From Carposina sasakii (lineage: Eukaryota; Arthropoda; Insecta; Lepidoptera; Carposinidae), in NCBI GenBank assembly GCA_014607495.2, contig CP053157.1, positions 5,642,001 through 5,706,000 on the forward strand: a stretch of 64,000 nucleotides of DNA, read 5' to 3'. This document shows positions 36,101 through 45,200 of the stretch, piece after piece. The notes beneath the pieces were generated by a model. It made no database searches, was not told the origin of the DNA, and saw only the letters and a list, made by a program, of their open reading frames with translations. Each line of letters opens with the position of its first letter. Positions within the stretch are counted from its first letter, which is position 1. The position numbers were made by a program, and so were the translations under genes.

Positions 36101-36457
36101 CCACAAAACCCGCAAATGCAGGGCATACCACAAAACAATCAGATGCAGAACTTGCCCCAAAACCCGCAAATGCAAGGCCAATCTACACAGTTGCCGGCCC
36201 AAATACCACAAGGAACGCAGATGCCTGGACAAATCCCGCAAGGCACTCAAGTGTCAAGTCAGATGCCCCAGATGCAAATGCAGATGCCCCAAGGCCAGAT
36301 GCAAGGGCCGGGGCAAATGCCGCAGCAAATGAAGCCGCCCCAAAATTTTGGCAATGAGCCTCCTAGTCAACCGCCTCCTACGAACCCGCAGCAACCCGAC
36401 CCTAACGTCAAATCGGAACACAATAACAATACGGCCGAACTGATAAGTTTCGATTGA
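21159..36457 (+). CDS. Hrs: Hrs, ESCRT-0 subunit of endosomal sorting
   Basis: Thirteen coding exons join in frame to about 1012 residues (Drosophila and human about 760-780): 21159-21192, 21466-21550, 21641-21744, 22254-22414, 24207-24322, 24399-24519, 24748-24855, 29709-29862, 30924-31087, 31643-31782, 33428-33554, 34324-34521, 34931-36457. Domain order is canonical: VHS from [11 protein letters not shown] to about 140; FYVE about 155-217 with [13 protein letters not shown] and RVCDAC, which binds PI3P; ubiquitin-interacting motif [14 protein letters not shown] about 254-270; the DUF-like core with [12 protein letters not shown] and [18 protein letters not shown]; a STAM-binding coiled coil in exons 11-12; a long Gln/Met/Pro tail; and a C-terminal clathrin box LISFD. 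Hrs gathers ubiquitinated cargo on early endosomes. The extra length is in the tail, which contains tandem nonapeptides. A short exon between 24855 and 29709 could have been missed. An AATAAA at 37063 may end the transcript. Confidence 0.95.
22043..22226 (-). mobile_element. GCCCCCT MITE copy B, next to Hrs exon 4
   Basis: An inverted copy of the element at 5495-5682. Its right tip (GGGGGC) ends at 22226, only 27 bp before the acceptor of Hrs exon 4 at 22253. A good branch-point sequence (CTAAC) lies just beyond the tip at about 22231, so the insertion abuts the splicing signals. Confidence 0.8.
22539..22858. mobile_element. pogo/Tigger-like MITE in Hrs intron 4
   Basis: The inverted ends match at nearly all of their first 20 positions: left CAGTAATACGCCACTTTACG, and the reverse complement of the right end CAGTAATACCCCGCTTTACG. 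The element is flanked by TA on both sides (22537-22538 and 22859-22860), as expected for the Tc1/mariner superfamily. The ACGCG-rich terminal style is typical of pogo/Tigger elements. At 320 bp it cannot encode a transposase. Confidence 0.75.
22859..24206. other. Rest of Hrs intron 4
   Basis: AT-rich intron DNA between the pogo-like element and exon 5. I see no coding sequence, RNA gene or recognisable repeat here. Confidence 0.5.
24938..25225 (-). CDS. LSM5: U6 snRNA-associated Sm-like protein LSm5
   Basis: An intact 95-residue, single-exon gene on the opposite strand inside Hrs intron 7. The Sm1 motif spans about [17 protein letters not shown] to the [13 protein letters not shown] segment, and the Sm2 motif is [19 protein letters not shown]. 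Length and sequence match animal LSm5 almost residue for residue. LSm5 is one of seven subunits of the cytoplasmic Lsm1-7 ring (mRNA decapping) and the nuclear Lsm2-8 ring (U6 snRNA 3' end). A minus-strand AATAAA (24912-24917) lies just after the stop, so the gene seems to carry its own polyadenylation signal. I cannot tell whether the absence of introns is ancestral or reflects retrocopying; the frame is undamaged. Confidence 0.95.
   Translation of the reverse strand: MTQASLPNPNTLLPLELVDKCIGSRIHIIMKNDKEMVGTLQGFDDFVNMLLDDVTEYESTPEGRKITKLDQILLNGNNIAMLVPGGEMPGDSYDG
25226..27228. other. Spacer between LSM5 and TPX2 inside Hrs intron 7
   Basis: The two nested genes are divergently transcribed from this 2.0-kb stretch, so both promoters should lie here. 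It contains MITE copy C (25602-25789) and otherwise unassigned AT-rich DNA, with a more GC-rich patch at about 26100-26470. No TATA or initiator stands out convincingly at either end. Confidence 0.5.
25602..25789 (-). mobile_element. GCCCCCT MITE copy C
   Basis: An inverted copy of the family at 5495-5682. The tips read GCCCCCTTATTACCTAAC and TTAGGTAATCAGGGGC. It sits in the divergent spacer between LSM5 and the TPX2-family gene and is non-coding. Confidence 0.8.
27229..28653 (+). CDS. TPX2-family spindle assembly protein
   Basis: A single-exon gene of 474 residues in Hrs intron 7. The frame is open 14 codons further upstream, but the first ATG (context GAAAATGGCC, 27229) is the better start. 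Residues of about 95-240 align with the middle of vertebrate TPX2: [20 protein letters not shown], then [27 protein letters not shown] and PFNLTE. The C-terminal 100 residues match the TPX2 domain, with [19 protein letters not shown], a charged coiled coil, [11 protein letters not shown] and [16 protein letters not shown] short basic motif of the form (F/H)(K/E/H)A(H/R/K)PxP recurs about five times, as in microtubule-binding parts of TPX2. The family binds microtubules, promotes spindle nucleation and in vertebrates activates Aurora A. The roughly 350 residues before this homology in human TPX2 are replaced by only about 95. The Drosophila counterpart is mei-38. An AATAAA lies at 28968. Confidence 0.88.
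   Translation: MARNYITNFRGEMYFTPSGKLHIKDEPITPLEEDFGDHNHLDYSFENNCGMRKSLSMNDIAALRDDLVKMEMCHDDKQTIYQRYQRRPTGAPHELSKTKFVSMAESIYHYQRDTPGRFHSTKPQIFKSQAYGSRPELTIPQSPMLRSKTRCRTTHVMSQKEREEMELEELKKFKIKAHPIPKSVIEGTKNLPEVPKKPITIPEPFNLTEIHKKPVDYPEGHIFKARPAPKHILEKPHIPFKPPVQVTKPVSPKFHYKRGNSADQLKCETKFSPVANAVRKPRNGPLRPEPFSFEKRDEEMKKRREERIKQQIEEEKKLASQFKAHPLPGVVKKMMYKTVSRSGSSTASSENKENHTKFEARPPVVLYKEPFKPVLQPLHCIKLEPFQLTTEKRAVERERFDRLLKEKEEEQEKLRKLMEKEKELAEEKAKQDMRAKLVHHAKPVPIVHTFVPAKSNAPITVPETPKFVRRLRQN
28654..29708. other. TPX2 3' UTR and end of Hrs intron 7
   Basis: Contains the AATAAA at 28968 for the TPX2-family gene. A fragment of the CCCCATTTCGGG-type repeat is near 29340-29400. The rest is AT-rich intron leading to the exon 8 acceptor (TATATCCAG) at 29708. 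No other gene is seen. Confidence 0.55.
30385..30722 (-). repeat. GTGGACGCCCGCGAC-type repeat in Hrs intron 8
   Basis: A nearly full copy of the family at 548-867 in inverted orientation. It ends GACGGAGTCGCGGGCGTCCA on the plus strand. A second inverted copy in intron 10 is at 32303-32606; the two are very similar and lie 1.6 kb apart. Confidence 0.75.
31040..31330 (+). repeat. Triplicated exon-9 end with splice donor (Hrs)
   Basis: The last ~45 bases of Hrs exon 9 plus its donor recur in the following intron. The real copy has ACGCCCGCGCCCTCTTCAG near 31055 and ends GGGCACTAGCGAG|GTTAGT. The second copy starts ACGCCCGTGCCCTCATCAG near 31170 and ends GACACTAGCGAG|GTTAGT. The third (31291-31330) is decayed and its donor is lost (GAG|GCTAGT). 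The spacing is 115 and 121 bp. Confidence 0.75.
32303..32606 (-). repeat. GTGGACGCCCGCGAC-type repeat in Hrs intron 10
   Basis: An inverted copy of the family at 548-867, from AATGTAACGGATCGCTG at the left to GAAGTCGCGGGCGTCCACTA at the right. It is non-coding. Confidence 0.75.
32814..32996 (+). mobile_element. GCCCCCT MITE copy D, inserted in another repeat
   Basis: The family of 5495-5682, with a slightly altered right tip (TTACCATATGGGGGC). It interrupts a dispersed repeat: the sequence GAGAGGATGCC on its left and CTTCGACTCTTAC plus GGAAGGAGATGCAGCTGATG on its right are continuous at 60190-60270. Confidence 0.75.
33121..33410 (+). repeat. tRNA-headed SINE abutting Hrs exon 11
   Basis: The head is tRNA-like: an A-box region (GGCTTAGTGGTTATAGCGGC) and a B-box region (GTGGGTTCGATTCCCACTCG). 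It is preceded by a leader shared with the minus-strand SINE at 53107-53291 (AAAAGAGATGG followed by GAGTAATTGACCCGGT). The tail from CACAAGACCTTAGGGATCTT to GTGTGAATGTTTATTTATTT matches that of the SINE at position 1. The tail stops about 20 bp before the exon 11 acceptor at 33427. The tRNA fold is incomplete, so this is not a tRNA gene. Confidence 0.8.
33696..33787 (+). repeat. Partial SINE copy with target duplication
   Basis: About 95 bp match 33188-33282 with a single visible mismatch, covering the tRNA-like head and a short AT segment but no leader or tail. It is flanked by an 11-bp direct repeat ACAAAAGTTTA (33685-33695 and 33788-33798). The host sequence on both sides is a decayed CAGGGTGTAAC-type element (TGTGTAACAAAA on the left, TTATGTTAAGCGAAATGC on the right). 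Confidence 0.75.
33860..34103. mobile_element. CAGGGTGTAAC fold-back MITE in Hrs intron 11
   Basis: Long inverted arms run inward from the tips (left CATGGTGTAACAAAAAGG, right CCTTTTTGTTACACCCTG) through AAGCGAAAAGC, TAGCCCACTATAGAGA and AAATCACATGTTTAT on the left and their complements on the right. TA lies on both sides, which points to a Tc1/mariner transposase as the mobilising enzyme. The cleanest copy is at 51611-51869. Confidence 0.8.
34491..34810 (+). repeat. Repeated exon-12 end with splice donor (Hrs)
   Basis: The end of exon 12 (GACAACTGGCTTTGCAGAGG to GTGCAG|GTGAGA) recurs at 34599 as GACAACTGGCTTTACAAAGG to GTGCAG|GTAAGG. It recurs again near 34774, more decayed, as GACAGCTTGCTTTGCAGAGC to GGCG|GTGAGA. 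The second copy keeps a good donor. Using it would add 103 bases and shift the frame, so the first donor is the productive one. Confidence 0.7.
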
Positions 36458-37279
36458 AAATACAGGTGCATTACAAATGTTTATACAAAATTTTAAAATG
36501 GAGGTTGTTATAAGATTATTTTGGAAATTAAAACATTTCATTGGCAATAGCAAAGACGATTATCAATTATAATTATTCGGTTATCTTTTGGGCTCCCGTT
36601 AAATGGTAAAATGGAACCCTTATGCTGTGAATATGTTCGTCTATTGCCGATCTTAGGCATTTCTATTGTTGTTCTGCTGTTTTATTATTTGAGGACTGAT
36701 TTCTGTGTTTTAGCGCAATGTGATATTTGTAACATCAGTAAACAGATGAACATCACAATTGTGTGATTTACATTAGGTATGTATACATTTTGAATATGAT
36801 AAATAATTAATTTGCAAAACATTCTTTTAACACCTCTCTAATATATTGTAAAGATTATTGGCGTAACAGTAGTGGTTATAACAATTTTATAATTGAATGA
36901 CTTACGTAAAGTAATCGGTCTTGATATGTTGAATGTGCTAAAGTGAGAGGCGATTTTAAGCCAAAATATAGGGACAAAGCAGTACAAGAGATAATATTAG
37001 TAAATTTTTTGTTTTGTTCTTCTTTAGAAGCAGTTTGGCGATGGTAAATTATTCATACCCGGAATAAAACCCTAAATAGCGATATTGTCTGGAATAGTCA
37101 AACCATCTATTTTTGTATAGCTTTTATAATATGGCTTGTACTTTCCCCTAATTAAAGTTGCATTATTTGTACTATTTTAACTTTATTGTCTCAAGTGGAA
37201 TCTCTTGTATTGTTTTGTGAAGTATATATTTATCTTCATTGGAAGCAGTCCTATAAGATTTTGTAATAGCAAAGCATTA
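36458..37279 (+). other. Hrs 3' UTR and start of spacer
   Basis: AT-rich sequence after the Hrs stop. The first plausible poly(A) signal is AATAAA at 37063-37068. No gene is seen. Confidence 0.5.
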
Positions 37280-37420
37280 GGTCGATTCCGGCAGTCACAC
37301 TTAAAGCTAAACCTAATCTTAGTCAGGCCTATCTCTCCGTTCTTAAAATAGGCTGAGAGAGAAAAGGACAGGTAGGACTAAATTTACGTTTAGGATTAAG
37401 TGTGACTGCCGGAATCGACC
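37280..37420. mobile_element. 141-bp TIR element, GGTCGATTCCGGCAGTCACA ends
   Basis: The first and last ~25 bp are exact inverted copies (left GGTCGATTCCGGCAGTCACA, right TGTGACTGCCGGAATCGACC). The middle contains AAACCTAATCTTAGTC and GGACAGGTAGGACTAAA. The same family is at 54866-55010 and, in three pieces, at 316-930. It is non-coding. Confidence 0.85.
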
Positions 37421-39223
37421 ATAATATCTTCATAATTCCTTTTAACATTATTATGTTATTTTAAATTGATATTAGGTAGTTATATAGTCATCTTAAATAA
37501 TTTGGCACTTACTTTATACAATATGTCACAATATTAAATGTATGGTATTTTTACCATACATTTTTATGCCCATTTAGTTTTTTAGATGAACCTTTAAGGC
37601 CTTGTATGTATTTATGTAAATGATCAAACATGTAATATATTTCGTTCGTAGATTTATTTAGATTAATGATATAAATATAAAGAAAAATTCTAATAACGTA
37701 TTTTTTTTATTTCAATGCTGAATATAGTTTGTTTTGTTACATTAAGTTATGATTCTTACAATGTATAATAAAAACTGGAATCTTATAATGTAGTTTTAAT
37801 TTATAGTATCCTGAATCAGATCCTGGGCAAACTTACTGCATGTGACAATTTTTTTTATGCCCTTAAAGTACTTATACAAATTTTATCCAATGTAGTTTTA
37901 TACTTAGAATCTGATCAACCCGGGTAATGTGTCTTTTCGCATTGAAATTGTATTTAATCTCACACAGGAGTGTTGTACATACTTGACGTGTATGGTTTTA
38001 CTTGACGTGTATGGTTTTGCTTCGGTCTAGGGCGAAAGCATACTGAGGATTAAGTACCAGGAAATCAAAAGAAATGTTAGTAGGAATATAGGACCGCAGG
38101 ACTTTGGCATAGCCAAAACTGCAGGATCATAAACGAGATCTCACAGCCACGTTTAGCATAGCATGGACTGATGTAAAAGATGTGCGCAACTATTGGAATT
38201 GTAATTTATAGGTCAAAAGCAGCTTATCAGTATCATGATAGCAGAAGGTAGCTATCGTAGGGTAAGCAGGCAGTATCGATCGAGGAAATAGCTCACAAAG
38301 TACATAGCAGAAGCGTGCGCAAATAACGAGGGAATTTAGTCCACCAGCAAACACAAACGGTGTTATTACAAAAGAGCGCCTAAAGTTAGACCTCAGATAC
38401 CAAATTCCTGCCTGGACCTCTATAAGATATTTTCCTCTAACGGGCACGCGCCACGCTGTTGCAGATAGTGTCGCAGCATAGAATAAAAATATTATTCTAT
38501 GTGTCGCAGTTACCGCCGGCTATACTAGATTTAAATTTAACAGCTAAATATATGGTATATCTGCCAAATTTAGGGCACGTTTAGCTCAGATGAGAGCTCA
38601 GATGAATGATATACAACGTTTAGTTTAAAAAAAAAAATATTTTGTAATAAACACGGAAAGTGTTACTCAGGATTACTCGGGATATGTACCGAAAAGATGT
38701 TAAACGCGCTCGCGTGCTTCGAAAGAAAAGCTCACAAAGTATGTACCAGGATAACAGAAGGTTGCAAGAGGAGCTTGCGAATCGAGAGGAAGAAGGACGC
38801 AAGATGCTCCATCTCTCGAGTATTTTTTTTTGTCAAAGTCAAACTATATCGTCCTACCCTCATTACTTATTTACGAATTGAGGGTAGGTTAGAGGATCAT
38901 CCAGAGACTTACACGTTCGTTTATCCCTTCATCCCAAGCTCTGAAATTATTTTGCAAAGACAATGGCTGCATGCACAAATACCTAGAGTCCTTTGCTATT
39001 TTTTCGGCATATACGAGACAAAAAAGGAAATGTCAATGTCATTCATGTGCTGGCTGATGATAGCGCGCGCATTGTTTTCTTTTGAATATTTCCTTGTTTT
39101 TCCATAATTCTATGAATGTATTGACTATTCATAACTTTATCAGCTGTCAATAATACTTTGTTTATATATATAGCCACAAGTGTATAATAGGTTCCCAACA
39201 ACCGTAGGCAAATAATTTCGAAA
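37421..39223. other. Spacer between Hrs and ATR
   Basis: No gene is supported. A short hairpin (AAATGTATGGTA and its complement) is near 37537-37565. A fragment of the CCCCATTTCGGG-type repeat, inverted, lies at about 38080-38170. Two partly similar stretches (about 38250-38340 and 38700-38790), each with an AGCTCACAAAGTA core, suggest an old duplicated repeat. The ATR promoter should be just upstream of 39224; no core element is obvious. Confidence 0.5.
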
Positions 39224-42200
39224 ATGGACGAAGATATCCAAGATGGTCCATTTGCGGTCTGGCAAATGTTTAATGCTCCTACCATGGTACTGTTTAATAA
39301 CTTGGAGAACGCTGAAGAAGGTCTAGACCGGCTCCTAACTTCTATTCTAAAGTTATCTGGGTAAGAAAGTACCATAGTCTAATGGCATACAAACCATCAA
39401 ATGCCCATCTTGCAGCAGCCTAAACAGCTGATTGTTACTATTATTATTGAATAGTGGTTTGGTATTTGCAGGGACTTATCAGAAGTTCTTGTACCGCGAC
39501 ATAGTTCAAACAAATACCCAGATTCTTATTACTGTGAATTCAATACCTGGCTGATTGGAAGATTATTCTATGTTTGGTCTGTAAAGGAACTAAATGGGTA
39601 AGTCAAGGAGAGTAAAAGTAAGTAGCATTCCAAGTTCATATAAATCTTCATGTGACATGGACATGTAATATAAGATAATTTGATGTTTCATCAGCTTCCA
39701 TAGCATGAGGTGAGTGAGAGAGATCTCACATCTTACTATGTCAAATCCAAAAAGTTATATGATAAAGTAAGTTATGTACTTAAAGTTTAAGTTGATATTG
39801 CCAAGCACTTCTTTCAGCGCAACTGCATTCAGTTCTGGCAAGATTATTTATTGACTATTCTCCTTCTCAACTTCCTTTATACATTAGAGGTAAGTACATA
39901 GACTTGTCTAGTTATTATATACTTAAGTCTGGATTTATTACTTAGATGTGAGGCACATCTCTCCACCACAGCTATGGGTGCTGCTTTTATTAAGCTCATT
40001 TATTTTAATTTAATACAAACTCATTAATTTTATTTATAAACTCTTTCAGGATACACATTTTAAGTAAAAATGCTCAACTAAAGATACTGAACATACTTTG
40101 TATGAACGGGGCATCATTTCACAAAGAAATACATACAGAATATTTTACTATTTTAAGAAAATTGGTGAAATACTATGAAAATAGTAAAAGTAGTCAGCAA
40201 GATCTATTATTAGAACATTTTAAAGCAGAACAAGTACACATTCCGGATGTGGAATTAGACTTACAACCCATATTTGTGACAGTAAAAAATATAGAAACAT
40301 GCAAAATGCTCATTGAGCTAACATTAGATCTTCTATCTGAAAGTATACCATTAATTTCATGTCAATTTAACAAACACAAAAAGGACTTTGAAGAAGTATT
40401 TGCAAATGTGCTAAAAGTTTTAGAAAGTTTTTCTACTGATATGAAATTGGTGGCTTTAAATTTTTTCACAAACTTCATAATAAATAGTAGTAAAGTTTCT
40501 ATTGATAAATTTGAAGATGTTTTTCCGGAAATATTTATAGAATTATTGTACTTGGTGGAAAGCCTTGTTAAAATGATGAATATTTTTTATGAAGAAGCAG
40601 AGGTAGATTCTTTATATTTAGAAATATTTAATGAAACTATGTTAAAATTCTTACAAAATATTAACAAAGATGTTAATGATAAATGCAAAGACATTTTGAT
40701 AAATATTTGCACAGTTGTTCTGCTGACGAAAAGTGATATTATCTTTAAGAAAGAAGTGAAACTACTATGCTTGTCCTATAGCAATAAAGTAGGTCTTACA
40801 AATGATGTATTGTCTTTGGAGAATAAACATGCTTCTGAAATTGATGCTGTGGCCAATCACTATAAAAGAAGCTTGATAAAATATATAGAATTATGCAAAA
40901 GGAGCAACAAGAGAGTGGATTTAGAAAACAACTGGTATTACAAAGAAGTTTCTGCTGTTATAAAGACATTTAACAATCCATCATGGAGCACTTTAGAAAA
41001 TGATACCTTCCTTCGTAACTATCATATACAAAGATTTTTCTCTGTTTTGAAAATACTGTTGCATGTGAAAATACTTGGTACCAATCTCTATGGGCCAGGT
41101 TCTTATGTTGATTGTGATAATTTTTACAAATTTAACTTTCTAAGTATATGGAAAACTATAAATATTTATGCCAGTATGAAAAATATATCTCAAACTAGAG
41201 ACAGTATAACATTAATATTAGATATCATAACCACCACTGCAATAATTAGTGAAAATGAATCTGGCTATAACCTCACAGTATTGAGATTGGGTAGTAACCC
41301 AGACTATTCTGGAAACTTACCCAATATCAACAATATTATACTAACATACATGTTAGTTGCAAAAATAACAAATAAACACAGCAATGTGCAAAATTTTTTA
41401 AATAATGAAATATCAATAATATTACAGACAGTCATCAAGGTTGCTCACAGTAAAGAGGTAAGGACTGAAAAAAAAAATTATAGTAAGTACTTACATGTTA
41501 AAATTGTGTTAAAAGTATTCAGCTGAGTATTTTTATTATTAAGGTTAAAAAAGTTTATTTTTCAGATGATTACGTGCTGCCCCCTTCTGTTGATTACCAA
41601 AACTATGTCATCCAGTAAAATAATAGGCGATATATTAATACCTGCATTTCATACAAAGCTAGTACAGGCTCAAGCTGAGATAGCTAGAATATTGCCAGCT
41701 ATTCTGTGCATGTCTATAGGATCCTCCTATAGCATTGTTTTAAGTTGTACCAAAACTGTACTTGGGTATAAAATTTTTAGCAGTGCCTCTGTCTGTATCT
41801 CAGTTGTATGTGATACTTGTCATAGTGAATACAGTCAAATTAAAGATGTAAATGACTGCTATGTAATATCTGCACATACAAATGCACCATCTAGTATATC
41901 TACCACTGTGGGCTTGAAGAATCTCTTTGCTAAATTCTTGAATCATAGGCAGTATACCGATTTGAAAGCTGCTGGATATTGGACACTATTGGGTGGTCTT
42001 ATGAGACATTTTTATGTGTTCAGCTATGGTGTTACGTTGGATATTATTAAAGTGGATAATATTGCTGAAATCCTGAAGGTGTTTAAACCACTTATTGATA
42101 ATCAGGTAAATGATAAATATAACATAATAGCAGTAAAATTAGTATGATACTGTAAAATGTACTTCCAAAAATAATGAATTAGTAGGTAGTAAGTACCTAG

Positions 42201-45200
42201 TAGGTGTTCATAATGCTAAGATTATAAAGTATGGGAGCTAAAATAATAATGTTACTTATGTATCTATCTTTGAGTCTATAAAAAATCTACCAACAATGTG
42301 CTCTATCTACTGCATGCCTATATTCTATTACGTTTGTCATATATTTTAGGTGAAGAATGATCCTGAATTAGATCCTCACAAAGACACAATCTTCAACATG
42401 TGCATAGATCTACTGGTGAAATCGACCCAGTCGTGTCTCGAAGGCAATGATTTCAACAAACAATCCTCTAACATGGACAATGTAAAGGAGTTTGGCTTGT
42501 GTCACAACGACCAAGTTGTATTACCTGCAACTAAGCTACTGGTCTACTACATAATGCACCCGCAATGTACTCTTGGGCCCAAAGCTGTAGTCTATCTGAG
42601 AGACGTTTGCGAATACCACGGGTACACCCCGAATCAGGTGTACCATAGGTTTAAGAAGGACTATTGCCGCCTCTTTGTGGATTGTAGTCTTTACAACGGA
42701 AAGGATTTCGCCATATCTCTCCTACTAGCTGTTCGTGCCTTCGGATTTTTCGGTTACCGAGACTTTATATCGAAAGATGTTCATCATTTCCTTCCCTACT
42801 TGATACCTTATTCGGTGACTATAATCGAGGTGCCGTCAATGATTGAAGAAATCGCTTCGTTAGTTCAATGCACCGTGTCGGATTTCTTGATAGAAAGATT
42901 CCCGCATATATACGTGCATATTTATTTGAATGAGACCGACCAAGTTTCAAAGAAATGTTATCAGATTATTGAGCAGTTAACAAAGAGTTCTATATTGAAT
43001 TTGATTAAGAAGCACTTTCGTGTTATATTGACGGAGTTTTTGCTACAATATTGCTGTAATCCAGATAAGGTTTTAAATGCCTGTCGTTATTTGGCGTGTC
43101 ATGACCCTGACGTTTCTACGCCAACAGGCGACATGTCTATGAGCACAACACAGATTGCCGATTTTCTCAACCCCAAATTTTTAGGCGTGTTAGCATACTT
43201 CGATCACAAACTAGTGAACGCCAAAGTTGCGTTGTCAGTGAAGAGAAAAGCGCTGAAAAGCTTTCCAGATATAATGCAGTTGATGGGCGTGAAGTATTTG
43301 ACTCCGCTACGGTTTAAAGTTATAGCGACATTGAGATCGGCGTTGCCATTGGCTAAAGAGTTTCCAAAAATAGTCGCGGACGCGTGGGGAGCCTTCATAC
43401 ATAATATAGATACTATGTCCTTAGGTCCCCTTCTATCTAATCTGGCTGTATCATTACTAAAACAGCTAGAACACGCTCCGCAAGAAATAAACAAGATATT
43501 CCAATATTTGGTCCTAAATAATGAGAATTTGCTAAGTTCCCATATATCAGATCTGTTCTTCTTGGGAGACTCGAAGATATCGGATAGAGTTAAGATAGTT
43601 ATAAAAATGCATGTTAAAAGAACGCAACCGGACGGGTTTTTGGACCAAATCAAATGGTATTTACAGCATTTGAATCAGGAGATATCGGTGATCAGGGGCT
43701 GTGCTTTTTCGCAGTTAGATAAGTTGCTGAAAGGCAATAGAACTGAGATACATAAAGCCATTTTTGGCGGGAAGATGATCGACCCTGTTGTCGTTGAGCT
43801 TATTGATTCATTGCTCATGGGTAAGTGATAATACTTTGTTAGTATAAAGCATGGTTCGAAATTATCAAGATAAATATTTTTTTGGATAATTATCTGATAA
43901 TTATCCGATAATTATCCTAGTTGATTTTCCATTTAACTTCTTAAAATTTTATTTATTTAAATGATAATATATTTATTCCAAAGAGGGTCTCAGTTTTTCG
44001 ACATTATTAAAAAAACAGCAAAGAATAATGTGAGAAATATACAATTTAATTCAGAGTTTGTTTTTATGGTGTCAGATAAAAGGAAAAATGTAAAGAAAAG
44101 GTATTTGCATTTATCTCGTCAGTCAAACTTTTTTTTCATGTTTTACGCCTTTGGATACGTAAATAAACTTAAGAGTATTTTATTGTTTGATTTTTATAAT
44201 TATCAATTAAAGATAATTATCACTTAGAACCCTGGCATAAAGTATACATATAACATTATTGTAGGCCTGTTGTGTTTGTGTATGTATAACCCACGTAATT
44301 AGTTGATGATTTATAAATGCAATAATCTGGTATGATTCAATTTTTTCAACTTCACTCACTTAGGTAGGGACGTTATTGTTATATTATCTGTTTCTTTCTA
44401 ATCTGTGTCGTCATCTACGATTTCGTTAAACAAAAAGTTCACAAAAAATAATGTGAAACCACACCCCGCGATCGCCTTTTAACATTCCGCTCTAAGAGTA
44501 GAGACGCCTTTGCCCAGTATCGGCAAACATTTCTAGCTAGTAAAAAAAAAACAAAATAATTCCAGGTTGCAAAGACCCTGACCCAGAAGTATCAGCAGCC
44601 AGTGGGGCCTGTCTTGGACAGTTGGGTGCTATCGAAGCGGGTCACCTCCCGCGACAATACGTACAACCCGACAGGTCGCCTTTCGCGTTCTCGATTAGCG
44701 AAAACTGCTTCGCTGCTACTGCGTTAGTCGAACTCGCTAGAGCTTTTCAATATGAGAAGGATACTACGGTAAGTGAGATACTTGTGTTAGATAGAGATAG
44801 CATTGGTCATACATAGAAAGCCAATTGTATCATATTGTAACTGAATAAATATATAATTATTAGCAGGTACCGCAAAATGGTATCTGGAAAATAAATAAAT
44901 ATTGATCTTCTTTACAATGCATTTACTATGACATAAGTACTTGGTATTGTGTACTCTATAAGCAACGATATACCTACCTATCTATAGATGTAAAAAATGT
45001 ATGACTCTCATAATGGTTGGGATTTAAACTCTTTATTGCGTCCATCTGGGGACTTAAACAATGCACTACTAATAATTTTATAATGCACTACTAGTTACTA
45101 ATTACTATGAGTGACCGCGAAGGTTTCAAGATTTCCACCAATAGCGATTAGACTTTATCACGTCGTTTAACCAACTGGCCAAATGATGGCTTCCTATTGG

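Noticed and set aside
38190..38447. 85-codon minus-strand frame upstream of ATR
   Set aside because: It overlaps repeat-like sequence with partial similarity to 38700-38790 and has no recognisable domain.
44622..44816. 64-codon frame taken as a separate small gene
   Set aside because: Its first part is simply the ATR exon 44566-44768 and the rest runs into the intron past the donor at 44769.
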